Source of the DNA: Actinomycetes bacterium
GTDB lineage: Bacteria; Actinomycetota; Acidimicrobiia; Acidimicrobiales; RAAP-2
Direction: 5' to 3'
NCBI GenBank assembly: GCA_021791845.1
Contig: JAJYVT010000015.1
Coordinates: 1-52,131 of the forward strand
DNA length: 52,131 nt
The notes beneath the pieces are model-generated. The model worked only from the letters and a program-made list of their open reading frames with translations. It was not told where the DNA came from and made no database searches. Shown here one piece after another: positions 17,020 to 28,345 of the stretch (positions are counted from its first letter, which is position 1; each line of letters begins with the position of its first letter). Position numbers and translations under genes: made by a program.

Positions 17020-20000
17020 GTGCAGTTCCCGTCGACGACGCCGGCCGCCGCCGCGCCCGGCCTGTACGACCCGCGCTTCGAGCACGACGCCTGCGGTGTG
17101 GGCATGGTGGCCGACCTGGCCGGCCGGCCCTCGCACGAGATCGTGGGCAACGCGCTCACCGTGTTGGAGCGCCTGGCCCACCGGGGGGCGTCGGGCGCGG
17201 AGGTCGACACCGGCGACGGGTCGGGCATCCTCGTCCAGGTACCGCACCGGTTCCTGGCGGCGGAGGCCGACGCTGCCGGCGTGGAGCTGCCGCCGGCGGG
17301 CCGCTACGCCTGCGGCGCCGTCTTCCTCCCGGTCGACCCCGACGACGCGGCGAAGGCCCGCGCCCAGATCGAGGCGATCGCGGCAGAGGAGGGCCTGGCG
17401 GCGCGGTGGTGGCGCGAGGTCCCGGTCGACCCCGGCCCCCTCGGCGGCGCAGCCCGGCGGACGGCGCCCCGCATCGAGCAGGTGGTGCTGGCCCCGGCCG
17501 ACCCCGCCCGTGCCCCGGGCGCCGGCGCGGGGGCACCGGACCCCCTCGCCCTGGACCGCACGGCCTACGTCGTGCGCAAGCGGGTCGAGCACATGGTCGA
17601 CGGGGTGTACGTGCCCTCGCTCTCGGCCCGCACCCTCGTCTACAAGGGGATGCTGACGTCGCACCAGCTGCGGGCCTTCTACCCCGACCTCTCCGACGAC
17701 CGGTTCGAGAGCGCGCTGGCGATCGTGCACTCGCGCTTCTCCACCAACACCTTCCCGAGCTGGCCGCTGGCCCACCCCTACCGCTACCTGGCCCACAACG
17801 GGGAGATCAACACGCTGGCCGGCAACCGCAACTGGATGCGCGCCCGGGAGGCGCTGCTCGAGACCCCGCTCATCGCAGGGGACCTCGAGCGCATCTTCCC
17901 GGTGTGCACCCCAGGGGCGAGCGACTCGGCCTCCTTCGACGAGGTGCTGGAGCTCCTGCACCTGGGAGGGCGATCCCTGCCGCACGCCGTGCTCATGATG
18001 ATCCCCGAGGCGTGGGAGAACCACGAGGCGATGGACCCCGCCCGCCGCGCCTTCTACGCCTTTCACGCCGCCCGCATGGAGCCCTGGGACGGGCCGGCGG
18101 CCGTGGTCTTCACCGACGGGACCGTCGCCGGGGCGGTCCTGGATCGCAACGGGCTCCGCCCGGCGCGCTACTGGGTCACCGACGACGGGCTCGTCGTCCT
18201 GGCCAGCGAGGTGGGGGTGCTCGACGTCAGCCCGGCCAAGATCGTGCGCAAGGGGCGGCTCCAACCGGGGCGGATGTTCCTCGTCGACACCGCCCAGGGC
18301 CGCATCGTCGACGACACAGAGATCAAGGCGTCGTTGGCGGCCGAGCACCCCTACGCCGACTACCTGGCCGCCGACCAGGTGCACCTGGACGACCTGCCGC
18401 CCCGGCGCATGCTGACCCCCCAGCACGCCAGCGTGGTCACCCACCAGCGCCTCTTCGGCTACACGACCGAGGAGCTGCGGGTGCTGCTCGCCCCCATGGC
18501 CCGGACCGGGGCGGAGCCCATCGGCTCGATGGGGTCCGACACCGCCATCGCCGTCCTCTCGGATCGGCCCCGCCTCCTCTACGACTACTTCACCCAGCTC
18601 TTCGCCCAGGTGACCAACCCGGCCCTCGACGCCATCCGGGAGGAGCTCGTCACCTCTCTCGCCGCCACCATCGGGCCCCAGGGCAACCTGCTCGACGCCC
18701 GGCCGGGGGAGGGGCGCCAGATCCTCGTGCCCCAGCCGGTCATCGACCGCGACGACCTGGCGAAGCTCATGTACGTGAACGAGCACGGCGAGACCCCGGG
18801 CTTCAAGGCCTTCGCCGTGGACGCCCTGTTCCCCGTGGGGGAGGCCGGGCGGGCCGGGCGGCCGACGGCGGCCGGCGGCGCGGCCCTGGCGGCGGCGCTG
18901 GCCGACGTCCGTCGCCAGGTGTCGGACGCCATCGCCGGGGGGGCGAACATCATCGTGCTCTCGGACCGCAACGCCACCGTCGAGCTGGCGCCGATCCCGT
19001 CGCTCCTCGCCACCGCCGCCGTCCACCACCATCTGGTGCGGGAGAAGGCCCGGACCAAGGTGGGGCTCGTGGTGGAGTCCGGCGACGCCCGGGAGGTCCA
19101 CCACATGGCCCTCCTCATCGGCTTCGGCGCCGCCGCCGTCAACCCCTACCTGGCCCTCGACTCGATCGACGACATGATCGCCGGCGGCCAGCTGGAGGGC
19201 GTGCCCCCCCGCCAGGCCCGCCGGCAGTACCTGAAGGCGGCGTGCAAGGGCATCTTGAAGGTGATGTCCAAGATGGGCATCTCCACCGTCGCCTCCTACA
19301 CCGGCGCCCAGGTGTTCGAGGCGGTGGGGCTGGACGCGTCCGTGGTGGACGAGTACTTCACCGGGACCTCGAGCCGGATCGGGGGCGTCGGCCTCGACGT
19401 CCTCGCGGCCGAGGTCGCCACCCGCCACGAGCGGGCCTACCTCGAGCGGCCCGCCTCCCGGGCCCACCGCGAGCTGGAGGTCGGCGGCGAGTACCAGTGG
19501 CGCCGCGAGGGCGAGCACCACCTCTTCAACCCCCGGACCGTCTTCAAGCTCCAGCACGCCACCCGGGCCAAGCGCTACCAGGTGTTCAAGGAGTACAGCG
19601 CGGCGGTGGACGACCAGTCCGAGCGCCTGGCCACCATCCGGGGCCTCCTGCGCTTCCGGGCCCCGGCCGGCGGCCCGGTGCCGCTCGAGGAGGTGGAGCC
19701 GGCGAGCTCGATCCTGGCCCGCTTCTCGACCGGGGCCATGTCGTACGGGTCGATCTCCGCCGAGGCGCACGAGACCCTGGCCATCGCCATGAACCGCATC
19801 GGGGGGCGGTCCAACACCGGCGAGGGAGGGGAGGACCCCTCGAGATTCACTCCCGATGACAACGGGGACCTGCGGCGGAGCGCCATCAAGCAGGTGGCGT
19901 CGGGCCGGTTCGGGGTGACCAGCGAGTACCTGGTGAACGCCGACGACCTCCAGATCAAGATCTCCCAGGGGGCGAAGCCCGGCGAGGGCGGGCAGCTGCC

Positions 20001-21631
20001 GGGCCACAAGGTCTATCCGTGGATCGCCCGGACGCGGCACTCGACGCCGGGCGTCGGCCTCATCTCGCCGCCGCCCCACCACGACATCTACTCCATCGAG
20101 GACATCGCCCAGCTCATCCACGACCTGAAGACCGCCAACGACCGGGCCCGGGTGCACGTGAAGCTGGTGGCCGAGGTGGGGGTGGGGACGGTGGCGGCCG
20201 GCGTGGCCAAGGCCCACGCCGACGTCGTGCTGATCTCGGGCCACGACGGGGGCACCGGGGCGGCCCCGCTCACCTCGCTCAAGCACGCCGGGATCCCCTG
20301 GGAGCTGGGCCTGGCCGAGACCCAGCAGACCCTCATGGCCAACGGCCTGCGGGACCGGATCGTGGTCCAGGTCGACGGCCAGATGAAGACCGGGCGCGAC
20401 GTCGTGGTGGCCGCCCTGCTCGGCGCCGAGGAGTACGGCTTCGCCACCGCCCCGCTGGTGGTGTCGGGCTGCATCATGATGCGCGTCTGCCACCTCGACA
20501 CGTGCCCGGTGGGCATCGCCACCCAGAACCCGACGCTGCGCGCCCGCTTCGGCGGCCGGCCCGAGTTCGTGGCCACCTTCTTCGAGTACGTGGCCGAGGA
20601 GGTGCGCGAGCACCTCGCCGCGCTCGGGCTGCGCTCCCTGGACGAGGCGATCGGCCGGGTCGACCTGCTCGACGCCGTCGACGCCGTCGACCACTGGAAG
20701 GCGGCCGGGCTGGACCTCGGCCCCGTCCTGGCCGCGCCCGACCCCGCCTTCGGCACCGGGCCGCGCTGCGTGCGCACCCAGGAGCACGGCCTCGAGCACG
20801 CCCTCGACCACCGGTTCCTCGAGGCCTGCCGCCCGGCCCTCGACCACGGGACCCCGGTGGCGGTGACGCTGCCCATCACCAACCGCGACCGCACGGTGGG
20901 CACCCTGCTCGGGGCGGAGGTGACGCGCCGCCACGGCGGCGCCGGCCTGCCCGACGACACCGTCCAGCTCACCTTCCACGGCTCGGCCGGGCAGAGCTTC
21001 GGCGCCTTCGTGCCCCGCGGCATCACGATGCGGCTGGTGGGCGACGCCAACGACCACTTCGGCAAGGGCCTGTCCGGCGGGCGCCTGGTGCTGCGCCCCC
21101 CGGAGGGCTCGCCCTTCGCGCCCGAAGAGGAGATCATCGCCGGGAACGTCGTCCTCTACGGCGCGACGGCGGGCGAGGCGTTCATCTGCGGACAGGTGGG
21201 CGAGCGCTTCTGCGTCCGCAACTCCGGGGCGCTGGCGGTGGTGGAGGGCGTCGGCGACCACGGCTGCGAGTACATGACCGGGGGCCACGTCGTGGTGCTC
21301 GGTCCCACCGGGCGCAACTTCGGGGCCGGGATGTCGGGCGGCACGGCGTACGTGTTCGACCCCGCCCGGACGTTCCACCGCCGCTACAACCCGGGCATGG
21401 TCGACGTGGAGGCCCTCACGGCCGACGACGAGACGTGGCTGCGCGCCGTGGTGGCCCGCCACCACCAGGAGACGGGGTCGCCGCTGGCGGGGCGGCTGCT
21501 GGACGCCTGGGCGGCCACCGCCGCCGACATGGTGAAGGTGGTGCCCCGGGACTACCGCCGGGTGATGGAGGCGACCCGCCGGGCACTGGAGGAGGGCCGC
21601 TCGGTGGACGAGGCCGTGATGGCGTCCGCCC

Positions 21632-21639
<8 letters not shown>
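17020..21639 (+). CDS. gltB: Glutamate synthase (NADPH) large subunit
   Basis: The 1539-residue length fits GltB (about 1500). GTG 17020 is chosen for the AAAGGG site 9 bases upstream and the short propeptide before the processed N-terminal Cys (EHDACGVGM, Cys25). Domains in order: class II glutamine amidotransferase ([23 protein letters not shown]), central domain, FMN-binding synthase domain with the 3Fe-4S ligands [15 protein letters not shown], and the C-terminal GXGXG beta-helix ([18 protein letters not shown]). Ammonia released from glutamine is tunnelled to 2-oxoglutarate. gltD overlaps by 8 bp. A hairpin around the ribosome site may control translation. Confidence 0.97.
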
Positions 21640-23149
<1,510 letters not shown>

Positions 23150-23184
23150 TTGAAGGGTGTAATGGAAACGTAAGCCGAACGGCA

Positions 23185-23190
23185 TACGCT
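23185..23190 (+). promoter_or_regulatory. Putative -10 box for a leaderless LCP-family transcript
   Basis: TACGCT ends 8 bases before the ATG at 23199, and no Shine-Dalgarno is present between them. A matching -35 is not obvious. Confidence 0.3.
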
Positions 23191-23198
23191 GTCAGCCG

Positions 23199-24920
23199 AT
23201 GCCGGGCTCCGACCCGAACGAGGAGGGGCTCCGGGCCCTGGGACGCGCCATCGACGGCGGGGACGAGCCGCGCGCCCCCCGGAGCGCGCCAACCCGCGAG
23301 GGCCGCGGCCGTCACGGTCGCGCCCGCCCCCCCCGCAAGCACCGCTGGCTGAAGCGCATCCTGATCAGCCTCACCGCCCTGGTCCTGCTGGCCATCGCCG
23401 GGGGCGCCGGCTACGCCTGGTACCTCAACCACAAGGTGCACCGCATCGCCGTGAAGGGGCTGTCGCCCGGGACGACAACCGGCACCGACGCCGGGACCGA
23501 GAACATCCTCATGGTGGGGTCGACCACCCGGTGCGGCCTGGCGCACCAGACAGCGGCCTACGGCCTGTGCACACAGGGTGTCACCGGCGTCAACAGCGAC
23601 GTCGTGATGGTCCTGCACCTCAACCCCAAGAACAAGTCGGTGTCGGTGCTGTCCCTGCCGCGCGACCTGTTCGTCCCCAACGCCCGGAGCACAGGCGCCT
23701 ACAAGATCGACGCCGCCCTCTACCAGGGACCGAGCCAGCTGGTGGCGGTGATCGAGGAGGACTTCGGCATCCCCATCCAGCACTACGTGGAGCTGAACTT
23801 CGACACCTTTGCCGCCGTCGTGACAGCGCTGGGCGGCATCACAATGTACTTCCCCGACCGCATCTTCGACCGGTACTCGGGGCTCCGGGTGCTCACGCCC
23901 GGCTGCCACCACCTGAACGGCGTCCAGGCGCTCCAGGTCGTCCGGGCCCGTCACCTCCAGTACTGGCAGACAGGCGACCCGACGACATATCCCTACACAT
24001 GGCCGCAGACACCCCAGAGCGACCTCGCCCGCATCCTCCGGGACCACGAGTTCCTCCGGGTGCTGGCGACCGAGGTGGGCAAGCGGGGCCTCGGCAACCC
24101 CTCCACCGACTTCTCGCTGCTCAAGGCCGTGCTCCCCGACCTCACCGTGGACAGCGGGTTCAGCCTGTCGGACTTCGTGAACCTGGCGCTGACGTACCAC
24201 CACATCAACATCAACCAGGCGCCCCAGCTGACCCTGCCGGTGCTCGTGGGCACCTTCGGGACATACGTCTACAAGGGTGGGGACTTCGGCTACATCGAGT
24301 TCCCGACCGAGCCGCTCGACCACAACGTGGTGGACAAGTTCCTCGGCGTGAGCAGCGACACCAACACGATGACCGGCCTCCCGCTGCCCGCCCCGAGCTC
24401 GGTCAAGGTTTCGGTGGTGGACGGGACCAACACAGCCACCACCACCACAGCCACGGCGGCCCAGCTGTCGCACCTCGGCTTCGACGTGGTGGGCACGGGC
24501 GCCACCACACCGCCGGCCCAGCAGTCCGAGACGCTGGTCACCTACTCGCAACGGACACCGACCGACGAGGCGGCGGCCCAGCTGGTGGCCGACTCCATGT
24601 CGGGCGCCGTCGTCTTGGACTACGGGCCCACCACCAACGGCGCCCAGGTCACGGTGACCACGGGGACGAGCTTCGCCGTGGACGCCACGGCGCCGGGCGC
24701 CTCGCCCGCCCAGTCCACCACCACGACCTCGGCCGCCCCGTCGACACCCACAGCCGCCACGGTCGCGTCCACATCGACCAGCACCCCGGCAACGGGCACA
24801 GGCAACCAGAACGCCCTCAGCTCAGGCTTCGCCACACCCTCGCCCAGCAACCCCGGGCTGACCCCCTGGGACCCCCGGGCCTGCCCGGCCGGGGTGACCG
24901 GGAACGCCGGGAACTGGTGA
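23199..24920 (+). CDS. LytR-CpsA-Psr (LCP) family cell-envelope transferase
   Basis: The 573-residue protein has a basic cytosolic N-terminus, one transmembrane helix (about 51-72), an LCP domain (about 95-300) and a LytR C-terminal domain (about 390-470). A Ser/Thr/Pro-rich tail follows. LCP hallmarks are NILMVGSTTR, VNSDVVMVLHLNP, VSVLSLPRDLFVP, the Arg-bearing VVRARHLQYW and DLARILRDHEFLRVL. LCP enzymes attach glycopolymers (wall teichoic acid, arabinogalactan) from polyprenyl pyrophosphate to peptidoglycan. It is a single gene after gltD (49 bp gap) and is convergent with the GNAT gene. It may anchor the glycans made by the sugar locus at 38-44 kb, but that is a guess. Confidence 0.9.
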   Translation: MPGSDPNEEGLRALGRAIDGGDEPRAPRSAPTREGRGRHGRARPPRKHRWLKRILISLTALVLLAIAGGAGYAWYLNHKVHRIAVKGLSPGTTTGTDAGTENILMVGSTTRCGLAHQTAAYGLCTQGVTGVNSDVVMVLHLNPKNKSVSVLSLPRDLFVPNARSTGAYKIDAALYQGPSQLVAVIEEDFGIPIQHYVELNFDTFAAVVTALGGITMYFPDRIFDRYSGLRVLTPGCHHLNGVQALQVVRARHLQYWQTGDPTTYPYTWPQTPQSDLARILRDHEFLRVLATEVGKRGLGNPSTDFSLLKAVLPDLTVDSGFSLSDFVNLALTYHHININQAPQLTLPVLVGTFGTYVYKGGDFGYIEFPTEPLDHNVVDKFLGVSSDTNTMTGLPLPAPSSVKVSVVDGTNTATTTTATAAQLSHLGFDVVGTGATTPPAQQSETLVTYSQRTPTDEAAAQLVADSMSGAVVLDYGPTTNGAQVTVTTGTSFAVDATAPGASPAQSTTTTSAAPSTPTAATVASTSTSTPATGTGNQNALSSGFATPSPSNPGLTPWDPRACPAGVTGNAGNW

Positions 24921-24960
24921 CGACCGGGCGAGGGAGCCGGCGCCACCTTCCGGGCGGGCC

Positions 24961-25740
24961 TCAGGGCACCTTCGGCCGGGGCCGCGAGGCGTGCACCATC
25001 GTGGCCCCGCCGGCCCCGAAGCCCACCCGTTCGTAGACGCGGGCCGCCCCGTCGTCGCCGGGGGTGAGCCACAGCAGCTCGACCGGGCCGGCGAGCGCCA
25101 ACCGGGCGAGGAGCGAGGTGACCGAGGCGGCGACGCCGCGGCCCCGGAAGTCGGGGTGGGTGCCGATCCCGGCCAGCTCGCTGACACCGGCCCGCGGCAC
25201 GGTCGCCACCCCCGAGCCGCAGGCGGCGCCCGTGGCGACGTCACGGGCCACCACCACCACGGCGCCGCGTCCGGCCGCCCGCAGGCGCGCCAGGACGGCC
25301 ACCGGGTCCGGGGGGGTGGTGGTGGGCTCGCCGTAGGCGAGGTCGGCCACCCGGATGGCGTCGGCGTGGTCCTCCCGGGACCGGGCCTGCACGACGGCGA
25401 TCCCCTCGGGGGGCAGGAGCCGACGGGCGGCGCCGGGCGGGCAGGCCATGAGCGGCAACCGGTCGTCGATCGTGAAGCCGGCGGTGAGCAGGGCGGCCTC
25501 GAGGTGGGGTGCGGCGTCCGCCACGTACTCGACCCGGGGCACGAGCCCGCGGGCGGCGAACGCCTCCACCAGCGACTCGACGTCGGTCGCCGTCGGGCGG
25601 GCGCCGTCGTCGGGGACGGCGTAGTTGCTCATCGGGTGGCGGTTGCCCGGCGTGAAGCGGACGGTGAAGGGCCCGACGCGGACCTGGCGCCGTCCCGGGC
25701 CCGGGGTGCGGAGGTACGCATGGACCTGCGCTGCGATCAT
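24961..25740 (-). CDS. GNAT-family N-acetyltransferase
   Basis: The product has 259 residues. The C-terminal half has the acetyl-CoA-binding motif A, GIGTHPDFRGRGVAASVTSLLA (R-G-x-G-x-A core), preceded by a VPRAGVSELAG strand and followed by VYERVGFGAGG (motif B). The N-terminal part (about 1-110), with RFTPGNRHPMSNYAVP, resembles a second degenerate GNAT-like half, as in tandem-GNAT proteins. The ATG at 25738-25740 is preferred over 25782, which would add a Pro-rich tail; neither has a good ribosome site. The acetyl acceptor is unknown. Confidence 0.85.
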   Translation of the reverse strand: MIAAQVHAYLRTPGPGRRQVRVGPFTVRFTPGNRHPMSNYAVPDDGARPTATDVESLVEAFAARGLVPRVEYVADAAPHLEAALLTAGFTIDDRLPLMACPPGAARRLLPPEGIAVVQARSREDHADAIRVADLAYGEPTTTPPDPVAVLARLRAAGRGAVVVVARDVATGAACGSGVATVPRAGVSELAGIGTHPDFRGRGVAASVTSLLARLALAGPVELLWLTPGDDGAARVYERVGFGAGGATMVHASRPRPKVP

Positions 25741-26396
25741 GGGGCTCAGGCGGTCGGCAGGCGGGGGCCGGCAGGGCGGCACCAGGCGGCACCGGGGGGC
25801 GGCGGCGCGCGGCGGCGCGCGGCGGCGCGCGGCGCGTCGAGCATCGGGTCCGTCACGGCCTCACCTCCCGGACGAGCGGCGAGGTCGCTCCCCGCCCGCC
25901 GGCCACGGTAGCCATGGCCGCCACGCCGTGCCATCGCGACGGCCATGGCCGTGTCGGTGCGTGCCAGGACCGCGCCCATGTCACGTCCACGCAGGCAACC
26001 GCCGCATTTGCCGTTCGGATGCCACACGGTCGTGGACATGAAAGGTGTCAACGTCCTGGTGCCGGGTTGCCGACGCGACGCCGTGGCCGGGGCGCATTCC
26101 GCGGGGGCCATGGCTCCGGCTGGCAGCGGTCCCCGGGGCCAACCGGCGGGTGTGGACGGAACACGCAGACGTGTGCGAACATGCGCCCGCTCCGGCACGC
26201 TGGCTCCCGACATGCTGATGGATCAACCCGTCGCGCTGCGCTGAAGCGATCGTCGATCCGAGGGATGATCGACCGTCATGCTCGGCGATCGGTTTGATGT
26301 CGACGATTGCGCCTTTACCGCTCGACCCCCATCAACTCGACACCGGTGCGCAACGTGCGCCCAGATCGCCGGTAGTGGCAGGCGAGAGCAGAAGCG
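25741..26396. other. Intergenic region with a short GC tandem repeat
   Basis: No supportable gene. A 10-bp unit GGCGGCGCGC is repeated three times in tandem at 25801-25830, with a partial fourth. Open frames on both strands here have Arg/Pro-biased translations typical of non-coding high-GC DNA. The composition becomes less GC-extreme after about 25900. With the small toxin-type genes that follow, this suggests a site of insertion or decay. Confidence 0.45.
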
Positions 26397-26708
26397 CTAG
26401 GCCGTAGGGCGGAGGCGGTACTCCCGGAGAACCCGGGGAGCCTCCCCGAGCACCGGATCGTGATCCCCGTGCAGCACGTCAGGGTCGAGATCCACACCAT
26501 TCGGCCAAGAGATCGTGCCAGCCACCTGGTCTATCGATACCTGCCCGAAGAAGCCAGGGTCTTGAAGCGGCTCGAACACGCCTCCGCCCGTCAACGCGCC
26601 AGCGAAGTCCAGCTCCCGGACGAGACCGTCCGAGAAGCGAAGACGAAGGCGGTGATCGCCGAGATACTCGACGTCGAGAACGCGGGCGGCCCGTGGCATC
26701 GAGGTCAT
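26397..26708 (-). CDS. DUF2442 domain protein (DUF4160 partner)
   Basis: The 103-residue protein starts at ATG 26706-26708 (MTSMPRAARVLDVEYLG). It has the DUF2442 pattern: DHRLRLRFSDGLVRELDFAG, then FEPLQDPGFFGQVSID, then ISWPNGVDLDPDVL. DUF2442 and DUF4160 proteins are commonly encoded as an adjacent pair and are suspected, not proven, to be a toxin-antitoxin-like module. The start is one base from the DUF4160 stop, so the two are co-translated. Downstream there is no further gene for several hundred bases. Confidence 0.8.
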   Translation of the reverse strand: MTSMPRAARVLDVEYLGDHRLRLRFSDGLVRELDFAGALTGGGVFEPLQDPGFFGQVSIDQVAGTISWPNGVDLDPDVLHGDHDPVLGEAPRVLREYRLRPTA

Positions 26709-26709
26709 C

Positions 26710-26970
26710 CTATTGCAGCGGCTCGATGGCCTGAAGCGCTTCAGGTCGCTGAGCTCGCTCCCAGTTGGCCTGAAGCTCGCCGCGATGAGATCGGGCCCAT
26801 TCGCGAACCAGACGACTGGCCGTCGCCGGCAACGCGCCACTCATCATTTCGCCATCTTCGATCCTGATCTGTGCTTCGTCGCCACCATAGATGGCATGGC
26901 AGTGCGGAGGCGAGTGATCCTTCCAGTACATGTAGATAGCGATGCCGTAGAACTCGGCGAGCCGAGGCAT
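26710..26970 (-). CDS. DUF4160 domain protein
   Basis: The 86-residue protein has the DUF4160 signature: MPRLAEFYGIAIYMYWKDH, then SPPHCHAIYGGDEAQIRIEDG, and a helical end with LVREWARSHRGELQANWER. The conserved H-x-P-P-H-x-H region could bind metal. It is the first gene of the DUF4160-DUF2442 pair. A TACTTT hexamer (26984-26979, minus strand) ends 8 bases before the ATG, so its message may be leaderless. The cellular role is unknown. A MazF-like remnant lies just upstream, suggesting repeated arrival of small defence or addiction modules here. Confidence 0.85.
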   Translation of the reverse strand: MPRLAEFYGIAIYMYWKDHSPPHCHAIYGGDEAQIRIEDGEMMSGALPATASRLVREWARSHRGELQANWERAQRPEALQAIEPLQ

Positions 26971-27018
26971 GGGTACCGAAAGTAGACGTTCGTTGTGACA
27001 TCGCCTGAAGCGCCCGCA

Positions 27019-27228
27019 TCACTCGCCCCGAACGTCAGCCCAGGAGGTCGCCGAAGGCGGGCATACCGCCGGGTCGCGGGCGACCGCGAAAGGGGACGAG
27101 CAGCGGTCGCAGTCAACGGCGACTTCGAGCGCCTCGCAAAGCTGCCGCATCCTGACGTCGGCAAGGCGCCCGATCCGTTCGGTGACCACGCCGAAGGCGA
27201 CGCCTGCGGCGCGGGCGGACGTTGATCA
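27019..27228 (-). pseudogene. MazF/PemK-like toxin C-terminal remnant
   Basis: A minus-strand frame reads GVVTERIGRLADVRMRQLCE, then ALEVAVDCDR. This resembles the C-terminal helix of actinobacterial MazF/PemK toxins (GRL-x-x-x-R-M-x-x-[VL]-C-x-A-L). The frame is closed by a stop immediately upstream (TGA near 27230), has no start codon before the motif, and runs about 30 unrelated residues past the expected C-terminus. The N-terminal SH3-like barrel is absent. I read it as a truncated gene. The match is short and could be chance. Confidence 0.4.
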
Positions 27229-27229
27229 T

Positions 27230-27466
27230 GAGTGCCGTCACCCGCACCGAGGGTCTCCGAGACCTGCTACCCGGTGGACAAGGGGCGGCGGTAGCCGCTG
27301 GCCCACGCATCTTGTCTCATGTCGATCTGGGACGCGTCAACGACCAGGTGCTCGGTGGTGCCGGGCACGCTGTCCCGTTGCCACTTGTCGTGTCATCGAA
27401 GAGTTGGCGGTCGCTACGATGGCGGCCAGTTCCGTGGGATGGGGATGGCCGGGAGAGGACGGTTCG
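27230..27466. other. Upstream region of the bicupin gene
   Basis: No gene is supported. The last bases carry the ribosome site GGGAGAGGA, 7 bases before the bicupin ATG. A minus-strand frame here reads VPGTTEHLVVDASQID and then stops; it may be another gene fragment but matches nothing I recognise. Confidence 0.35.
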
Positions 27467-28345
27467 ATGCGACACGCGGTGATCCGCCCGGGCGACCGGG
27501 AGGCGGTGGAGGATCCGGGGCGTCCCGACGGCGCCGCCGGCTACCGCCGCACCGTCATGATCGACGAGCGCTGCGGCAGCGTGCACATGACGCTCGGCGT
27601 CTCGACGCTCGAGCCCGGCACCGTGGTGGCCCCGCACGCCCACTCCTTCGAGCAGTCCCTCTACGTGCTCGAGGGCGACGTGCGCCTGGCCGTGGACGGC
27701 CGGGTCCACCACCTCGAGGCCGACGACTACACCCTCGTGCCCCTCGGCGCCACCTGCGCCCTCTCCTCGTCGGGCGGCGGCCGGTGGCTCGAGGTGGTCG
27801 CCCCGCAGGCCCGCACCTCGCCCCGGGACACCTTCGCCGTGCCCGGCACCGTCGACTGGGACGCCGCCCGCCGGCCCGACTGGCAGAGCCCGCTGCGGGG
27901 GCTCGTCGGCCACTTCACCGAGGACCAGCTGCCGCCGCCGTCGTCGTTGCAGATGGAGGGCTACAGCGGCAGCGACGTCACGGGCATCCGGCTCAAGATG
28001 CTCGTCGACAAGGTGTTCGGCGCCCAGCACATGAACGTCTTCATGGTGGAGTTCCAAGAGGGCGGCGCCGGCAACACGCACGACCACCCCTTCGAGGAGG
28101 CGTACGTGATCGTGGGCGGCGCGGCCGAGGCGGTGCTCGACGGCGAGCGCTACCGGCTCGAGGTCGGTGACGTCGTGTGGACCGGGGTGGGCGGCGTGCA
28201 CGCCTTCTTCCCGGCCGAGGGCACGTCGGTGCGCTGGATCGAGGTCCAGGCGCCCCAGCCGCCGGCCCAGGGCGCCTTCCGGTTCGCCCGGCAGTGGGAG
28301 CACGTGGAGGCGACCGAGGCGCCCCGCCCGCCTACGCCTGGGTGA
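27467..28345 (+). CDS. Bicupin protein, (S)-ureidoglycine aminohydrolase-like
   Basis: The 292-residue protein has two cupin barrels. Barrel 1 has APHAHSFEQSLYVLEGDV (H-x-H-x3-E), but Cys/Ala replace the third His (PLGATCALSS), so its metal site is incomplete. Barrel 2 has GNTHDHPFEEAYVIVGG and VGGVHAFFP, a full 3-His/1-Glu set. This asymmetry matches AllE/UGHY-type bicupins, where only the C-terminal barrel binds Mn. ATG 27467 has GGGAGAGGA upstream. The neighbours (M24 homologue, split transketolase) do not look like purine catabolism, so the true substrate may differ. Its end overlaps the convergent M24 gene by 14 bp. Confidence 0.75.
   Translation: MRHAVIRPGDREAVEDPGRPDGAAGYRRTVMIDERCGSVHMTLGVSTLEPGTVVAPHAHSFEQSLYVLEGDVRLAVDGRVHHLEADDYTLVPLGATCALSSSGGGRWLEVVAPQARTSPRDTFAVPGTVDWDAARRPDWQSPLRGLVGHFTEDQLPPPSSLQMEGYSGSDVTGIRLKMLVDKVFGAQHMNVFMVEFQEGGAGNTHDHPFEEAYVIVGGAAEAVLDGERYRLEVGDVVWTGVGGVHAFFPAEGTSVRWIEVQAPQPPAQGAFRFARQWEHVEATEAPRPPTPG

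Noticed and set aside
16940..17020. Calling the thiO leader a confident TPP riboswitch
   Set aside because: Only the 3'-half likeness is visible; the CUGAGA core is missing, so it is listed as a finding and not annotated as a riboswitch.
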